Position numbers and translations under genes: made by a program. A stretch of 64,000 nucleotides of DNA from Halioglobus maricola (lineage in GTDB: Bacteria > Pseudomonadota > Gammaproteobacteria > Pseudomonadales > Halieaceae): positions 2,184,501 through 2,248,500 of the forward strand of contig NZ_CP036422.1 in the NCBI RefSeq assembly GCF_009388985.1, read 5' to 3'. This document shows positions 51,566 to 63,186 of the stretch, piece by piece. Within the stretch, counting starts at the first letter, position 1. Each line of letters starts with the position of its first letter. Under the pieces are notes generated by a model. The model saw nothing but the letters and a program-made list of their open reading frames with translations. It was not told the DNA's origin and did no database searches.

Positions 51566-53218
51566 ATGTACGTTTACGACGAGTACGACCAGAAAATTCT
51601 CGATGAGAGGGTCGACCAATACCGCGGCCAGACCGAGCGTTTCCTGGCCGGCACCTTGAGCGAGGAAGAATTTCTTCCCCTGCGCCTCCAGAATGGGCTG
51701 TATGTTCAGCGCCTGGCCCCGATGCTGCGCGTCGCAGTGCCCTACGGCCTGATGAACAGTGCCCAACTGCGCACTGTCGCTCGCCTCTCGCGGGACTACG
51801 ACAAGGGCTACGTCCACATCAGCACCCGCCAGAATATTCAGTTCAACTGGCCGGAACTGGCAGAAGTACCAGAGATGCTGGCAGAGCTCGCGAAAGTGCA
51901 GATGCACGCGATCCAGACATCCGGCAACTGTATTCGCAACACCACAACCGATCAGTTCGCCGGCGTGGCTCGTGACGAATTGGTAGACCCCCGCCCCTAC
52001 TGCGAAATTATTCGCCAGTGGTCTACGCTCCACCCCGAATTCGCTTTTCTGCCGCGCAAGTTCAAGATCGCGGTCTGCGGTACCGAAGAGGACCGCGCCG
52101 CCATCCACGCACATGACATTGGCATCGAGCTGGTGAAAAACAGTGAAGGTGATGTGGGCTACCGGGTCATCGTTGGCGGCGGCCTGGGTCGCACACCAGT
52201 CATCGGTGTGGAAATCTGTGCGTTCCTGGAAAAACAGCACCTGCTGAGCTACCTGGAAGCTATCCTGCGTGTTTACAACCAACACGGCCGCCGGGACAAC
52301 AAGTACAAGGCCCGCATCAAGATCCTGGTGAAGGCGATGGGTATCGAGGCTTTCCGTGAGTCGGTAGAAAGCGAGTGGGTACACCTCAAAGACGGCCCCA
52401 CTACTCTTACTGACGCCGAGATCGAGCGCGCGAAGTCATTTTTCACTGAACCGGCCTACGCTGAATTCGATAACACCCCTGATGCCGAACTCAGCGCCAA
52501 AGCGGATGCCGACCCAATCTTTGGCAACTGGGTCAAGCGCAACACCGTGGAACATCGCGTCAACGGCTATCGCATCGTCAATATTTCACTCAAGGCCACC
52601 GGCTACGCCCCCGGTGATATCACGGACGACCAACTCGAACTCCTGGCCGATCTTGCCGACCGCTTCTCTTTCGGAGAAATTCGCAGCACGCATCAGCAGA
52701 ACCTGGTGCTTGCCGACGTTCCCAGCAACGAGCTCTACACACTGTGGCAGATACTGCAAAAGGCTGGCCTGGCCACAGCGAATATCGGCTACCTGACCGA
52801 CATGATCTGCTGCCCGGGTGGTGACTATTGCGCGCTCGCAAATGCCAAGTCAATCCCGGTTGCTGAGGCCATCCAGGCCCGCTTTGACGACATGGACTAC
52901 GTCTATGACCTCGGGCCACTGGAGCTGAACATCAGCGGGTGTATGAACGCCTGCGGCCATCACCACATCGGCCACATCGGCATTCTGGGTGTGGACAAGA
53001 AAGGCGAAGAGTTCTACCAGGTCTGCCTCGGCGGCAGCCAGGCAAAGGACGCGTCCATCGGTAAGATTCTAGGCCCCTCGTTCCGCCAGGAAGACATGCC
53101 CGACGTAATGGAAAAAATCCTCGGCACGTACGTTGATTTACGCAGCGAGGACGAGCAATTCCTCGACACCTATCGCCGCGTGGGCATCGCCCCCTTCAAG
53201 GAGAAAGTCTATGCCTAA
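51566..53218 (+). CDS. cysI: Sulfite reductase hemoprotein (nitrite/sulfite reductase family)
   Basis: This 550-residue protein has two ferredoxin-like half-domains and the siroheme/4Fe-4S ligands in MICCPGGDYCALA and ISGCMNACGHHHIGHIG, with substrate-binding arginines in VHISTRQNIQFNW and NCIRNTTTDQFAG. It reduces sulfite to sulfide in assimilation. No CysJ flavoprotein is nearby, so electrons may come from ferredoxin or a distant reductase. The DUF934 gene overlaps its end by 8 bp. The siroheme-making cysG is at 58730-60112. Confidence 0.93.
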   Translation: MYVYDEYDQKILDERVDQYRGQTERFLAGTLSEEEFLPLRLQNGLYVQRLAPMLRVAVPYGLMNSAQLRTVARLSRDYDKGYVHISTRQNIQFNWPELAEVPEMLAELAKVQMHAIQTSGNCIRNTTTDQFAGVARDELVDPRPYCEIIRQWSTLHPEFAFLPRKFKIAVCGTEEDRAAIHAHDIGIELVKNSEGDVGYRVIVGGGLGRTPVIGVEICAFLEKQHLLSYLEAILRVYNQHGRRDNKYKARIKILVKAMGIEAFRESVESEWVHLKDGPTTLTDAEIERAKSFFTEPAYAEFDNTPDAELSAKADADPIFGNWVKRNTVEHRVNGYRIVNISLKATGYAPGDITDDQLELLADLADRFSFGEIRSTHQQNLVLADVPSNELYTLWQILQKAGLATANIGYLTDMICCPGGDYCALANAKSIPVAEAIQARFDDMDYVYDLGPLELNISGCMNACGHHHIGHIGILGVDKKGEEFYQVCLGGSQAKDASIGKILGPSFRQEDMPDVMEKILGTYVDLRSEDEQFLDTYRRVGIAPFKEKVYA

Positions 53219-53642
53219 GCTGATCAAGAATGGCGCTATCGTCGAAGATACAAGCCCGGAGGTACTAGACCTTGAGCAATGGCTTGATTGTGAAGAACGC
53301 GCAAGTCGCGCTGTTATTCTGGAGCCGGGAGAAACGTTGGCGCCCCTGCTCGAACACCTCAACGAGATCCCATTGGTAATGGTGAACTTCCCCACCTTTA
53401 TGGACGGCCGCGGTTTTTCCTACGCGCGTGAATTGCGTGATCGCGGCTACACGGGTGAAGTACGTGCTGTAGGTCACTTCATACGCGACCAGCTGACATA
53501 CCTTGGCCGCTGTGGGTTCGACGCTTTCCAGTTCGACGATGAAAGCCTGCTCGAGCCCTCTCTTGAAAGCCTCTCCGATTTCTCGGAGTACTATCAGGCA
53601 TCCATCAATCAGCCTTCTCCGCTGTTTCGCCGCCGAGCTTAA
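53211..53642 (+). CDS. DUF934 family protein, sulfite reductase-associated
   Basis: This 143-residue protein starts MPKLIKNGAIVEDTS at ATG 53211, with AAGGAG 7 bp upstream; the longer frame inside cysI is rejected. Conserved features include LAPLLEHLNEIPLVMVNFP, FMDGRGFSYARELRDRGYTGE, VRAVGHFIRDQLTYLGRCGF and DAFQFDDES. DUF934 genes sit next to cysI or cysH in many Proteobacteria and are thought to help sulfite reduction, but the biochemical role is not established. Translational coupling with cysI supports this. Confidence 0.92.
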   Translation: MPKLIKNGAIVEDTSPEVLDLEQWLDCEERASRAVILEPGETLAPLLEHLNEIPLVMVNFPTFMDGRGFSYARELRDRGYTGEVRAVGHFIRDQLTYLGRCGFDAFQFDDESLLEPSLESLSDFSEYYQASINQPSPLFRRRA

Positions 53643-53729
53643 AACGCCCTTGGCTTGAAAAGGCGCGGCTAAGGTCGCGTCGGCACGGCTTTACTGGTAT
53701 CACCATCCGCGCTTGATTACACTGGCTGT

Positions 53730-54902
53730 ATGGATGTCTCGATCACCTTTGCCTTCTTCCTCATTTTCACCGGCGCTGCTATTTTCGCGTCGCTAGCGTT
53801 GGCCACCCGCCAACCCTTGATCATCGCCTACATCGCCCTGGGAGCTTGTATCGGCCCCTATGGCATGTCACTGGTCACTGACACCCAGTTACTGGCGGAC
53901 ATTGGTCATATCGGCATTATCTTCCTGCTGTTCCTGCTGGGCCTCGACATGCAGCCCCAGGCTCTCTGGGCGACGCTGCGCAAGTCAACGGTAGTGGCAT
54001 TGTTCAGCTCGGCAATCTTCCTTTCCATGGGTTTTGCCGTGGCCTATCTGTTCGGCTACTCCACCACTGACTCGCTGGTCGTGGGCGCTGCGATGATGTT
54101 TTCCTCGACCATTATCGGCATCAAACTCCTGCCCACGACGGTGCTGCACCACCGCCACATCGGCGAACTCATGATCGGCCTGCTACTTATTCAGGATTTG
54201 CTCGCAATTATCGTGCTAATGGTTTTGTTCAGTGCTGCCGGTGATGGCACCGAGAGCATGGGCAAGACTCTGGCCATTTCGCTGGCTGGCCTGCCCATAC
54301 TCGGCGGCATCGCCCTGCTCTGCGTGCGCTATATCCTGCTGCCTCTGATCGCACGCTTCGACCGCTTCCACGAATACATTTTTCTGCTTGCCCTGGGTTG
54401 GTGCCTGGGCCTTGCAGAAGCGGCCAAGGCGCTGGGGCTCTCAGAGGAAATCGGGGCCTTTATTGCCGGCATCACGATCGCAACAAGCCCAATATCACAG
54501 TACATAGCGGTCAACCTGAAACCGCTCAGGGATTTTTTCCTGATCCTGTTCTTCTTCTCGGTGGGCGCTCGTTTTGATCTGGCGATGCTGCAGCAAGTCT
54601 GGATGCCGGCGCTGGTACTGGCGGGACTTGTGCTGGGATTGAAACCTGTGGTCTACCGGTTCCTGCTGAAAGGCGTGAGCGAAAAACGCCCCCTGGCCTG
54701 GGATCTCGGGTTCCGACTTGGCCAGGCCTCGGAGTTTTCGCTGCTCATTGCCTATGTTGCCGCTGGAGCAGTCTTAATCAGCGAACAGGCGTCATTGCTC
54801 ATCCAGGCGACCACTATCATCACCCTCCTCGCCTCTTCCTACATCGTCGTTCTGAACTACCCTACGCCGATAGCGATCTCCGATCGCTTGCGTCGTGACT
54901 AG
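53730..54902 (+). CDS. CPA2-family cation/proton antiporter (KefB-like membrane domain)
   Basis: This 390-residue protein is made of ~12 transmembrane segments with no C-terminal RCK/TrkA-N domain. Typical CPA2 segments are LALATRQPLIIAYIALGACI, IGHIGIIFLLFLLGLDMQP, FSSTIIGIKLLP, LLLIQDLLAI (the conserved Q-D pair) and LSEEIGAFIAGITIA. It exchanges Na+ or K+ for H+. The ion and partner are not determined. The following region holds a terminator for etfA on the other strand. Confidence 0.92.
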   Translation: MDVSITFAFFLIFTGAAIFASLALATRQPLIIAYIALGACIGPYGMSLVTDTQLLADIGHIGIIFLLFLLGLDMQPQALWATLRKSTVVALFSSAIFLSMGFAVAYLFGYSTTDSLVVGAAMMFSSTIIGIKLLPTTVLHHRHIGELMIGLLLIQDLLAIIVLMVLFSAAGDGTESMGKTLAISLAGLPILGGIALLCVRYILLPLIARFDRFHEYIFLLALGWCLGLAEAAKALGLSEEIGAFIAGITIATSPISQYIAVNLKPLRDFFLILFFFSVGARFDLAMLQQVWMPALVLAGLVLGLKPVVYRFLLKGVSEKRPLAWDLGFRLGQASEFSLLIAYVAAGAVLISEQASLLIQATTIITLLASSYIVVLNYPTPIAISDRLRRD

Positions 54903-54943
54903 GGGCATTTCGGCGTTCGCCTAAGAGGGCGTACTCCGAAACC

Positions 54944-54971
54944 AAAAAAAAACCGGCCACTAGGGCCGGTT
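54944..54971 (-). terminator. Intrinsic terminator of etfBA (minus strand)
   Basis: AACCGGCC-actag-GGCCGGTT stem (54951-54971) with nine A residues on the + strand before it, which become the U-tract of the minus-strand transcript. It lies 29 bp past the etfA stop. Confidence 0.85.
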
Positions 54972-54999
54972 CTTCGAATGATCAAAAGTTGGCTGAGTG

Positions 55000-55929
55000 T
55001 TACAGCTTACTTTCGAATTCAGGCAGCGCGTCAAACAGGTCGGCTACGAGGCCGTAGTCAGCAACCTGGAAGATCGGAGCGTCTTCGTCCTTGTTGATAG
55101 CAACGATGACTTTAGAGTCTTTCATACCCGCCAGGTGCTGGATCGCACCGGAGATGCCTACCGCGATGTACAGGTCAGGGGCGACGATTTTGCCTGTCTG
55201 GCCAACCTGCATATCGTTGGGTACAAAACCAGCGTCGACAGCGGCGCGAGATGCACCGATAGCAGCGCCCAACTTGTCGGCAATGCCTTCGAGCAGCTTG
55301 AAGTTTTCACCGTTCTGCATGCCGCGTCCACCGGAGATAACAATATCTGCGGAAGTCAGTTCGGGACGGTCAGAGACAGCAACTTCTTCGCTTACAAATG
55401 CGGAGATGCCAGCGTCGTGAACAGCGTCAACGGCTTCAACTGCAGCGGAGCCACCTTCGGCGGCAGCGGCGTCGAAGGCCGTGGTGCGAACTGTGATAAC
55501 TTTCTTCGCATCGGTGCTCTTCACGGTAGCAATAACGTTGCCCGCGTAAATGGGACGCTTGAAGGTGTCGGCGGATTCAACCGAGGTAATCTCGGAGATC
55601 TGCGCTACATCCAACAGCGCGGCTACACGCGGCATGGTGTTTTTGGCGTCGGCAGTGGCGGGAGCGATGATATTGTCGTAGCCAGCGCCAACTTCAGCGA
55701 TCAGCAGGCTAACATTCTCAGCCAGTTGGTGATCGTAAGCGGCGTTGTCGGCAACCAGCACCTTGGCAACGCCAGCGACGGCGGCAGCGGCCTGGGCAGC
55801 GGCATCGCAACCGGAACCGGCAACAAGGATATCAATGTCAGCGCCCATAGCCTGGGCAGCAGTCACCGCATTCAGGGTTGCGCCCTTGAGGGAGCTATTG
55901 TCGTGTTCTGCAATTACCAGAGTGCTCAT
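55000..55929 (-). CDS. etfA: Electron transfer flavoprotein subunit alpha
   Basis: This 309-residue FAD-binding subunit has [24 protein letters not shown] FAD motif, [20 protein letters not shown] and [20 protein letters not shown], the standard ETF-alpha C-terminal half. With EtfB it accepts electrons from acyl-CoA dehydrogenases and passes them to ETF-quinone oxidoreductase. It overlaps etfB by 4 bp and ends at a strong terminator. Confidence 0.96.
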   Translation of the reverse strand: MSTLVIAEHDNSSLKGATLNAVTAAQAMGADIDILVAGSGCDAAAQAAAAVAGVAKVLVADNAAYDHQLAENVSLLIAEVGAGYDNIIAPATADAKNTMPRVAALLDVAQISEITSVESADTFKRPIYAGNVIATVKSTDAKKVITVRTTAFDAAAAEGGSAAVEAVDAVHDAGISAFVSEEVAVSDRPELTSADIVISGGRGMQNGENFKLLEGIADKLGAAIGASRAAVDAGFVPNDMQVGQTGKIVAPDLYIAVGISGAIQHLAGMKDSKVIVAINKDEDAPIFQVADYGLVADLFDALPEFESKL

Positions 55930-56678
55930 GAGATCACCTTCGCCTCGTTCTTCAGTTTGTCCATCAGCTGATCAACATCTTCAACCTTGATACCGGCCTG
56001 GCGCTCGGCGGGCGGCTCAACGCTCACCTGAGTCAGGTGGGAAGTCACTTCAACGCCGAGATCAGCGGGAGTGAACACATCGAGCGGCTTTTTCTTGGCC
56101 TTCATGATGTTTGGCAGTGACGCGTAGCGCGGCTCGTTGAGACGCAGGTCAGTGGTCACGATGGCAGGCAGGTTCAATGCAACAGTTTGCAGACCTCCGT
56201 CAACCTCGCGGGTAACGTTGACCTTGTCACCCTCAATAACAACTTCAGAGGCAAACGTACCCTGGGCCATGCCGGCCAGAGCGCCCAGCATTTGACCGGT
56301 TTGGTTGTTGTCACCGTCAATGGACTGCTTGCCCAGGATAACCAGCTGGGGCGCTTCCTTCTCGACAACACCCTTGAGCAGCTTGGCGACCACGAGAGGT
56401 TCGACGGAACCCTCGGTTTCAACCTGGATGCCGCGATCGGCGCCCAGGGCAAGTGCGGTACGGATTTGCTCCTGGCAAGACTTATCGCCAACAGATACGG
56501 CAATAACTTCGGTGGCTGTGCCCGCTTCCTTGAGGCGTACAGCCTCTTCTACAGCGATTTCACAGAAGGGGTTGATAGCCATCTTGACGTTATTCAGGTC
56601 AACATCACTACCATCGGCTTTGGCGCGAACTTTGACGTTGTAGTCAACGACGCGCTTAACGGCGACAAGAACCTTCAT
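55926..56678 (-). CDS. etfB: Electron transfer flavoprotein subunit beta
   Basis: This 250-residue subunit starts [18 protein letters not shown], with [33 protein letters not shown] and [20 protein letters not shown], all typical of ETF-beta, which binds AMP. A GGAG site precedes the ATG. It is the first gene of the etfBA operon and diverges from the ETF-quinone oxidoreductase gene. Confidence 0.96.
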   Translation of the reverse strand: MKVLVAVKRVVDYNVKVRAKADGSDVDLNNVKMAINPFCEIAVEEAVRLKEAGTATEVIAVSVGDKSCQEQIRTALALGADRGIQVETEGSVEPLVVAKLLKGVVEKEAPQLVILGKQSIDGDNNQTGQMLGALAGMAQGTFASEVVIEGDKVNVTREVDGGLQTVALNLPAIVTTDLRLNEPRYASLPNIMKAKKKPLDVFTPADLGVEVTSHLTQVSVEPPAERQAGIKVEDVDQLMDKLKNEAKVIS

Positions 56679-57001
56679 GGATTCTCCAATATGATTGTTT
56701 AGAGTGGGTTAGCGGTGCCAGGGCGGTCAAAAAGCGCCCGGTACGTAGTGTTTCGGCGGGGTATGTTGCCCATATTGCCCCCCGGGGTCAAGGGCGATAT
56801 ACGACAGCGATATAGACTAAATGAGACAGATCAATGATTCCCACCATCAGCGGCGTTTATAGTCATTTATGCCCAGAAATTATATACTTGCGCACCTTTG
56901 GGGAGACGAGCTCGAACATACAAGAAGCTCGCTGCTATACACAGAAGCACCCGTCGGGGAGCAGCACCTGACAGGCGCCGACCTACTAAGAGGAACACAC
57001 C
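56679..57001. other. Divergent intergenic region between etfB and ETF-quinone oxidoreductase
   Basis: This 323-bp region holds divergent promoters. Two direct copies of GCGATATA lie at 56794-56801 and 56807-56814, 13 bp apart, a possible activator or repressor site. No RNA gene or convincing ORF is visible. Confidence 0.5.
56860..56888 (+). promoter_or_regulatory. Candidate sigma70 promoter of the ETF-quinone oxidoreductase gene
   Basis: -35 TAGTCA (56860-56865), 17-bp spacer, -10 TATACT (56883-56888, 5/6). The -10 is good and the -35 moderate. The predicted leader is about 105 nt. Confidence 0.45.
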
Positions 57002-58654
57002 GTGGAAAGAGAATCGATGGAATTCGATGTTGTCATCGTTGGCGCAGGCCCTGCCGGGCTGTCCGCCGCATGCCGCATCATGCAACTGGCTCAGGAGAAA
57101 GAGCAGGAAATTACCGTCTGTGTGGTTGAGAAAGGCTCTGAAGTCGGCGCCCACACCCTGTCCGGTGCTGTACTGGAACCACGCGCCCTGAACGAACTTT
57201 TCCCCAACTGGGAAGAATTGGGCGCGCCCCTGAACACCAAGGTCAAAGGCGACAAGTTCTATTTCTACACCAGCGCCACCGGTGCGATTACCCTGCCTAA
57301 CTTCTTCATCCCCAAGCCAACCCACAATGAGGGCAATTACATTGTCTCCATGGGCAACGTCTGCCGCTGGCTGGCTGAACAGGCAGAGGGCCTGGGCGTT
57401 GAGGTGTATCCGGGCTTCGCCGCATCCGAGGTGCTGTTTAACGAAGATGGCAGTGTGAAAGGCATTGCCACCGGTGACATGGGCATTGCCGAAGACGGCA
57501 GCCAGAAAGATTCCTACATGCCCGGCATGGAGCTACACGCCAAATACACGATGTTCGCCGAGGGTTGCCGCGGCCACCTGGGCAAGCAGCTGATCGAGAA
57601 ATTTGGCCTGGATGCTGGCAAAGACCCCCAGCACTACGGTCTCGGTATCAAGGAAATTTGGGAGATCGATCCCGCCAAGCACGACGAAGGCACTGTCGAG
57701 CACGGCCTGGGCTGGCCCCTGTCCGAGAACAGCGCTACCGGCGGTGGTTTCCTGTACCACGCGGAAAACAACCAGGTATATCTGGGGTTGATCACCGACC
57801 TTAACTACTCCAACCCACATCTGAGCCCTTTTGAAGAGTTCCAGCGCTGGAAGCACCATCCCACCGTGAGCAAGGTGATCGAAGGCGGCACCCGCCTCAC
57901 CTATGGTGCCCGCGCCATCACCAAGGGTGGCTACAACTCACTTCCGAAGATGCACTTCCCCGGCGGCCTGATCATCGGCTGTGATGCCGGCACCCTGAAC
58001 AGCGTTAAAATCAAGGGCAACCACACCGCGATGAAAAGCGGCATGGTCGCAGCGGAAGCTGTCGTTGAAGCCATCGGCAAAGGTGAAGAGCGTAAAACTG
58101 ACCTGGACAGCTACGCCACAGCATTTGAGGCATCCTGGGCGTACGAGGAGCTGTACACCACGCGCAACTTCTCTGGATTCATGCACAAGTTCGGTTTCCT
58201 GATCGGCTCCGCCATGGTCTGGATCGACCAGAATATCTTCGGCGGCAAACTGCCCTTCACCCTCAACGACGACAAGCCTGACTACGCGGCCATGAAGCCG
58301 GTATCAGAAGCCAAGCAGATCGACTATCCGAAGCCGGACAACAAACTCAGCTTCGACCGCCTCTCGTCGGTGTTTCTCTCCAACACCAATCACGAGGAAG
58401 ATCAGCCCTGCCATCTTCAACTAAAGGACGCGAGCATCCCGATGGATGTGAACATGCCCAAGTGGGATGAGCCGGCGCAGCGCTATTGCCCGGCCGGCGT
58501 TTACGAAATCGTCGAGGACGAGGAAGGCAAGCGCTTCCAGATCAACGGCCAGAACTGTGTCCACTGTAAGACCTGCGACATCAAAGACCCGTCGCAGAAC
58601 ATTACCTGGGTAACACCTGAGGGCTTTGGTGGTCCGAATTACCCAAACATGTAG
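57002..58654 (+). CDS. Electron transfer flavoprotein-ubiquinone oxidoreductase
   Basis: This 550-residue protein starts at GTG 57002: MERESMEFDVVIVGAGPAG matches the start of Pseudomonas ETF-QO, so the internal ATG at 57017 is not chosen. The FAD motif (GAGPAGLSAACRIM), SEVGAHTLSGAVLEPRAL, and the C-terminal 4Fe-4S ferredoxin segment with CPAGVYEI and NCVHCKTCDIKDPSQN are present. It moves electrons from ETF to ubiquinone at the membrane, completing the acyl-CoA dehydrogenase chain. A strong terminator follows. Confidence 0.96.
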   Translation: MERESMEFDVVIVGAGPAGLSAACRIMQLAQEKEQEITVCVVEKGSEVGAHTLSGAVLEPRALNELFPNWEELGAPLNTKVKGDKFYFYTSATGAITLPNFFIPKPTHNEGNYIVSMGNVCRWLAEQAEGLGVEVYPGFAASEVLFNEDGSVKGIATGDMGIAEDGSQKDSYMPGMELHAKYTMFAEGCRGHLGKQLIEKFGLDAGKDPQHYGLGIKEIWEIDPAKHDEGTVEHGLGWPLSENSATGGGFLYHAENNQVYLGLITDLNYSNPHLSPFEEFQRWKHHPTVSKVIEGGTRLTYGARAITKGGYNSLPKMHFPGGLIIGCDAGTLNSVKIKGNHTAMKSGMVAAEAVVEAIGKGEERKTDLDSYATAFEASWAYEELYTTRNFSGFMHKFGFLIGSAMVWIDQNIFGGKLPFTLNDDKPDYAAMKPVSEAKQIDYPKPDNKLSFDRLSSVFLSNTNHEEDQPCHLQLKDASIPMDVNMPKWDEPAQRYCPAGVYEIVEDEEGKRFQINGQNCVHCKTCDIKDPSQNITWVTPEGFGGPNYPNM

Positions 58655-58674
58655 CGTTTGATTGGTGGTTCCAG

Positions 58675-58701
58675 AAAGGCGGGCCTTGGCTCGCCTTTTT
58701 T
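58675..58701 (+). terminator. Intrinsic terminator of ETF-quinone oxidoreductase
   Basis: AAAGGCGGGC-cttg-GCTCGCCTTT stem followed by a run of T, 20 bp after the stop codon. Confidence 0.85.
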
Positions 58702-58729
58702 AATGGCCGGCAGGCTATAGGCCACGACG

Positions 58730-60111
58730 CTAAGAGTCGCCGAACCAGCTCAGAGAATCATGCAGCGTTACCACACTACCAAGAATAATCAGCGTAGGTG
58801 CTCGGGGTTTCTCCCGTTCGACAATATCGACGATAGTGTCTAGCGTTCCGGCTAGCACACGCTGTTCTTTTGTGGTCGCCCGCTCAATAAGAGCAATCGG
58901 TGTATTGGCGGGACGGCCGTGCTCGATGAGCTTCTCACAGATGACAGGAAGCCCCACCAGGCCCATGTAAAAGACGACGGTTTCCGTTTCGGAAAGAAAT
59001 TTTCCCCAGTCGAGATTGATGGTGCCGTCCCTGAGATGGCCCGTGGCAAACCTGACCGACTGGGCGTGATCGCGATGCGTCAGTGGTATACCTGCATAGC
59101 AGGCGGCGCCGTTGCCAGCGGTGATGCCGGGGACGACCTGAAAAGGGACGCCATGCTGTGCCAGAAGCTCGATTTCTTCACCGCCACGACCGAAGACGAA
59201 GGGGTCACCGCCCTTAAGCCGTACGACTCGCTTACCCTCTTTGGCTAGATCTACCAGCAATTGATTGATCTGTTCCTGGGGTACCGCGTGATCATCACGG
59301 CGCTTGCCCACATAGATACGCTCTGCGTCGCGGCGAGACATCTCCAGAATAGGCTCAGAAACGAGGCGGTCGTAGAGTACAACGTCGGCCGTCTGCAACA
59401 GGCGCGCCGCCTTGAAGGTCATAAGGTCAGGATCACCAGGACCGGCGCCGATGAGATAAACCTCTCCTACATAATGCGCCTGGGTATTGGCCAGCTGCTC
59501 TTCCAGCATCTGTTCGGCCCGGCTTTCGCGGCCTCCCAATACCTGCTCGGCCACAGTGCCTTCCATGATCTGCTCCCAGAACAGGCGCCGCGGCGTCTCC
59601 TCGGGTATTGCCTCTTTGACCCGATCACGATAACGGCCGGCAAACTCGGCTAGCGCACCATAGGCGCCGGGCACTTCGGATTCCAACTTGCGGCGCAGTT
59701 TACGCGCCAGCACTGGGCTCCTGCCGCTGCTGCTAATAGCGATCAATAAGGGGTCGCGATCCACGATGGAAGGAAAGATGAAGCTGCATAACGCAGGAGA
59801 ATCTACCACGTTGACCGGCAGATTCAGTGCGGTCGCGTCAGCATGAATCTGCTCATTCACAGACTGCTCTGGCGTCGCCGCGACAACCAGCATACGACCA
59901 TGCAGATCGGTCTCGCGGTACTCAGAGCGCTGCCAGGTACCGCCGTGCTCAGCCAGCAGGCTTTCCAACTCGCTGCTGATCTCTGGCGCCACCACGGTAA
60001 GATTGGCGCCTGCACGCAGCAACAGGCGCGCTTTACGAGTTCCGACAGTACCTCCGCCAACCAATATGACGGGGGCGTCTTTCAGACGAAGGCAGACCGG
60101 TAAATATTGCA

Positions 60112-60112
<1 letters not shown>
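58730..60112 (-). CDS. cysG: Siroheme synthase CysG
   Basis: This 460-residue trifunctional enzyme starts MQYLPVCLRLKDAPVILVGG (NAD-binding dehydrogenase/ferrochelatase domain, ~1-210) and continues into the uroporphyrinogen III methyltransferase (~215-455) with GEVYLIGAGPGDPDLMTFKA, VRLKGGDPFVFGRGGEE, VVPGITAGNGAACYAGIPLT and VVFYMGLVGL. It makes siroheme for sulfite or nitrite reductase, here probably CysI at 51566-53218. It overlaps serS by 1 bp. Confidence 0.96.
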
Positions 60113-61419
<1,307 letters not shown>

Positions 61420-61464
61420 CTAACTCGTCTAACGTATCTATCTAGCTTTTCTTGAGGGCCGGTT

Positions 61465-61839
61465 TCAGAACAGCGCCCGGGTCAATTGAATCGATAATCC
61501 CGCCATCACGACACACAGTATGGCGCTGGCGGCCATATACCCGAGTGCATGAGCCGTATGCCCGCTTTCGAACATGGCGATGCTCTCAAGGGAGAATGTC
61601 GAAAACGTGGTAAATGCTCCCAGGAATCCGACCATCAATACCCCACGCCAGTCCTGGTGAATCACCTGTCGCTCAATCAATACGAAGATGACACCAATCG
61701 CAAAGGAACCAGCCATGTTCACCAGCAAGGTGCCCATAGGCCAGCGGCCCTCCCACAGCTGGTGAACCCAGTCTGCGAGCAGGTAACGCGAGACGGCACC
61801 GGTGGCGCCGCCCAGGGCGATAAACAGCAGATATTTCAT
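61465..61839 (-). CDS. crcB: Fluoride exporter CrcB (Fluc channel)
   Basis: This 124-residue, four-helix protein has GGATGAVSRYLLADWV, GTLLVNMAGSFAIGVIF and VGFLGAFTTFSTFSLESIAM, the Fluc signature with the phenylalanine/threonine track. It exports fluoride as a dual-topology dimer. The gap to rarA is only 18 bp, too short for a fluoride riboswitch, so expression is as part of the operon. Confidence 0.95.
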   Translation of the reverse strand: MKYLLFIALGGATGAVSRYLLADWVHQLWEGRWPMGTLLVNMAGSFAIGVIFVLIERQVIHQDWRGVLMVGFLGAFTTFSTFSLESIAMFESGHTAHALGYMAASAILCVVMAGLSIQLTRALF

Positions 61840-61857
61840 GAGATCAGGCGGAGTGGC

Positions 61858-63186
61858 TTAATCGTAGCGGCGTATTGTACTGGTTTTGTCTCGCTCGCGC
61901 AGGTAGTCCAACTTTTCGCGGATTTTCTTTTCGAGGCCGCGATCAACCGGGTGATAGTACTGCCGGTCCTTGAGGGATTCGGGAAAATAATTTTCTCCAG
62001 CGGCATAACCGCCCTCCTCGTCGTGGGCATAGCGGTAGTCTGCGCCATGATCCATTTCTTCCATCAATGTGGTCGGCGCGTTGCGCAGGTGCAGTGGAAC
62101 CTCCTCACTGTCGCCTTCAGCAATTTCCCGGCTCGCAGCGTTGTAGGCGGAATAAACCCCATTACTCTTGGCCGCGCAGGCAAGATAAATAATGGCCTGG
62201 GCTATGGCCAATTCCCCTTCTGGACTGCCGAGTCGCTCTTGCACCTGCCATGCATCGAGACTGATCGTAAGTGCCCGGGGGTCCGCATTGCCGATATCCT
62301 CGCTCGCCATGCGCACTACGCGGCGTGCGATGTACAAAGGGTCGCAGCCGCCGTCGAGCATGCGGCAGAACCAATACAGGGCTGCGTCCGGCGAACTTCC
62401 TCGCACCGATTTGTGCAGTGCGCTGATCTGGTCGTAAAAGAGATCGCCCCCCTTGTCGAAACGACGCAGGGAAGCCTGCAGCACCTCGGCCAGCGTGTCT
62501 TCCGTAATAGCGCCGCTGTCCGCAAGGTCGGCTGCCAGCTCCAACAGATTTAGCGCACGTCTGGCATCGCCGTCCGCCTGGTTTGCAATCAATTGCAAAC
62601 AGTCGTCACTCGCACTGATTTCATCGCCCAACAACACCATTCCGCGCTGTAAAACACCGGCCAGGTCATCGGCGTTGAGCGAACGCAGCTTATACACGCG
62701 CGCTCGAGACAATAAGGCGTTATTGAGCTCGAACGAAGGATTCTCAGTGGTGGCGCCGATAAAGATCACAGTGCCATCCTCGACGTAGGGCAGAAACGCG
62801 TCCTGCTGTGACTTGTTGAATCGGTGAACCTCGTCCACGAACAACACAGTGCCCCTGCCGGCCGCTTTGTGCTGCCTCGCCTGGGCGATGGCTTCACGGA
62901 TTTCCTTGACCCCGGAAAGCACGGCAGATATCTGCAGGAAGTGGGCATCGGCGCGTTGTGCTGCTATACGCGCAAGCGTGGTTTTGCCGACACCAGGAGG
63001 GCCCCAGAAAATACAGGAGTGCAATTGACGCTGCTCAATGGCCCGCCGCAGCGGTTTACCATGGCCTAGAATATGGCTTTGACCAGCGTAACTGGCGAGA
63101 TCTACTGGCCTTAAACGGGCCGCGAGTGGCTGGTATCCGGGCTCAGCTGTATCTCCGAAAAGATCACTGGCCATGGAAGAAAACAT
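61858..63186 (-). CDS. rarA: Replication-associated recombination protein A (RarA/MgsA AAA+ ATPase)
   Basis: The protein has [20 protein letters not shown], Walker [17 protein letters not shown], Walker [18 protein letters not shown], sensor 1 [14 protein letters not shown], and the C-terminal MAGS_C domain. It acts at stalled forks. ATG at 63186 ([12 protein letters not shown]) has an AAGGTG site 5 bp upstream; ATG at 63174 is the alternative. Either overlaps the lolA end, which is usual in this locus. Confidence 0.94.
   Translation of the reverse strand: MFSSMASDLFGDTAEPGYQPLAARLRPVDLASYAGQSHILGHGKPLRRAIEQRQLHSCIFWGPPGVGKTTLARIAAQRADAHFLQISAVLSGVKEIREAIAQARQHKAAGRGTVLFVDEVHRFNKSQQDAFLPYVEDGTVIFIGATTENPSFELNNALLSRARVYKLRSLNADDLAGVLQRGMVLLGDEISASDDCLQLIANQADGDARRALNLLELAADLADSGAITEDTLAEVLQASLRRFDKGGDLFYDQISALHKSVRGSSPDAALYWFCRMLDGGCDPLYIARRVVRMASEDIGNADPRALTISLDAWQVQERLGSPEGELAIAQAIIYLACAAKSNGVYSAYNAASREIAEGDSEEVPLHLRNAPTTLMEEMDHGADYRYAHDEEGGYAAGENYFPESLKDRQYYHPVDRGLEKKIREKLDYLRERDKTSTIRRYD

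Noticed and set aside
51506..52384. 292-codon minus-strand frame overlapping cysI
   Set aside because: Antisense to the N-terminal half of CysI, no family signature or plausible ribosome-binding site.
54997..55971. 324-codon open frame on the + strand covering etfA
   Set aside because: It is a Ser/Gly/Asn-rich shadow frame with no recognisable motif, fully antisense to a clear etfA.
61840..61857. Fluoride riboswitch before crcB
   Set aside because: Only 18 bp separate crcB from rarA, too short for the aptamer.
61549..62553. 334-codon + strand frame across crcB and rarA
   Set aside because: Antisense to two well-conserved genes; His/Cys-rich composition typical of a shadow frame.
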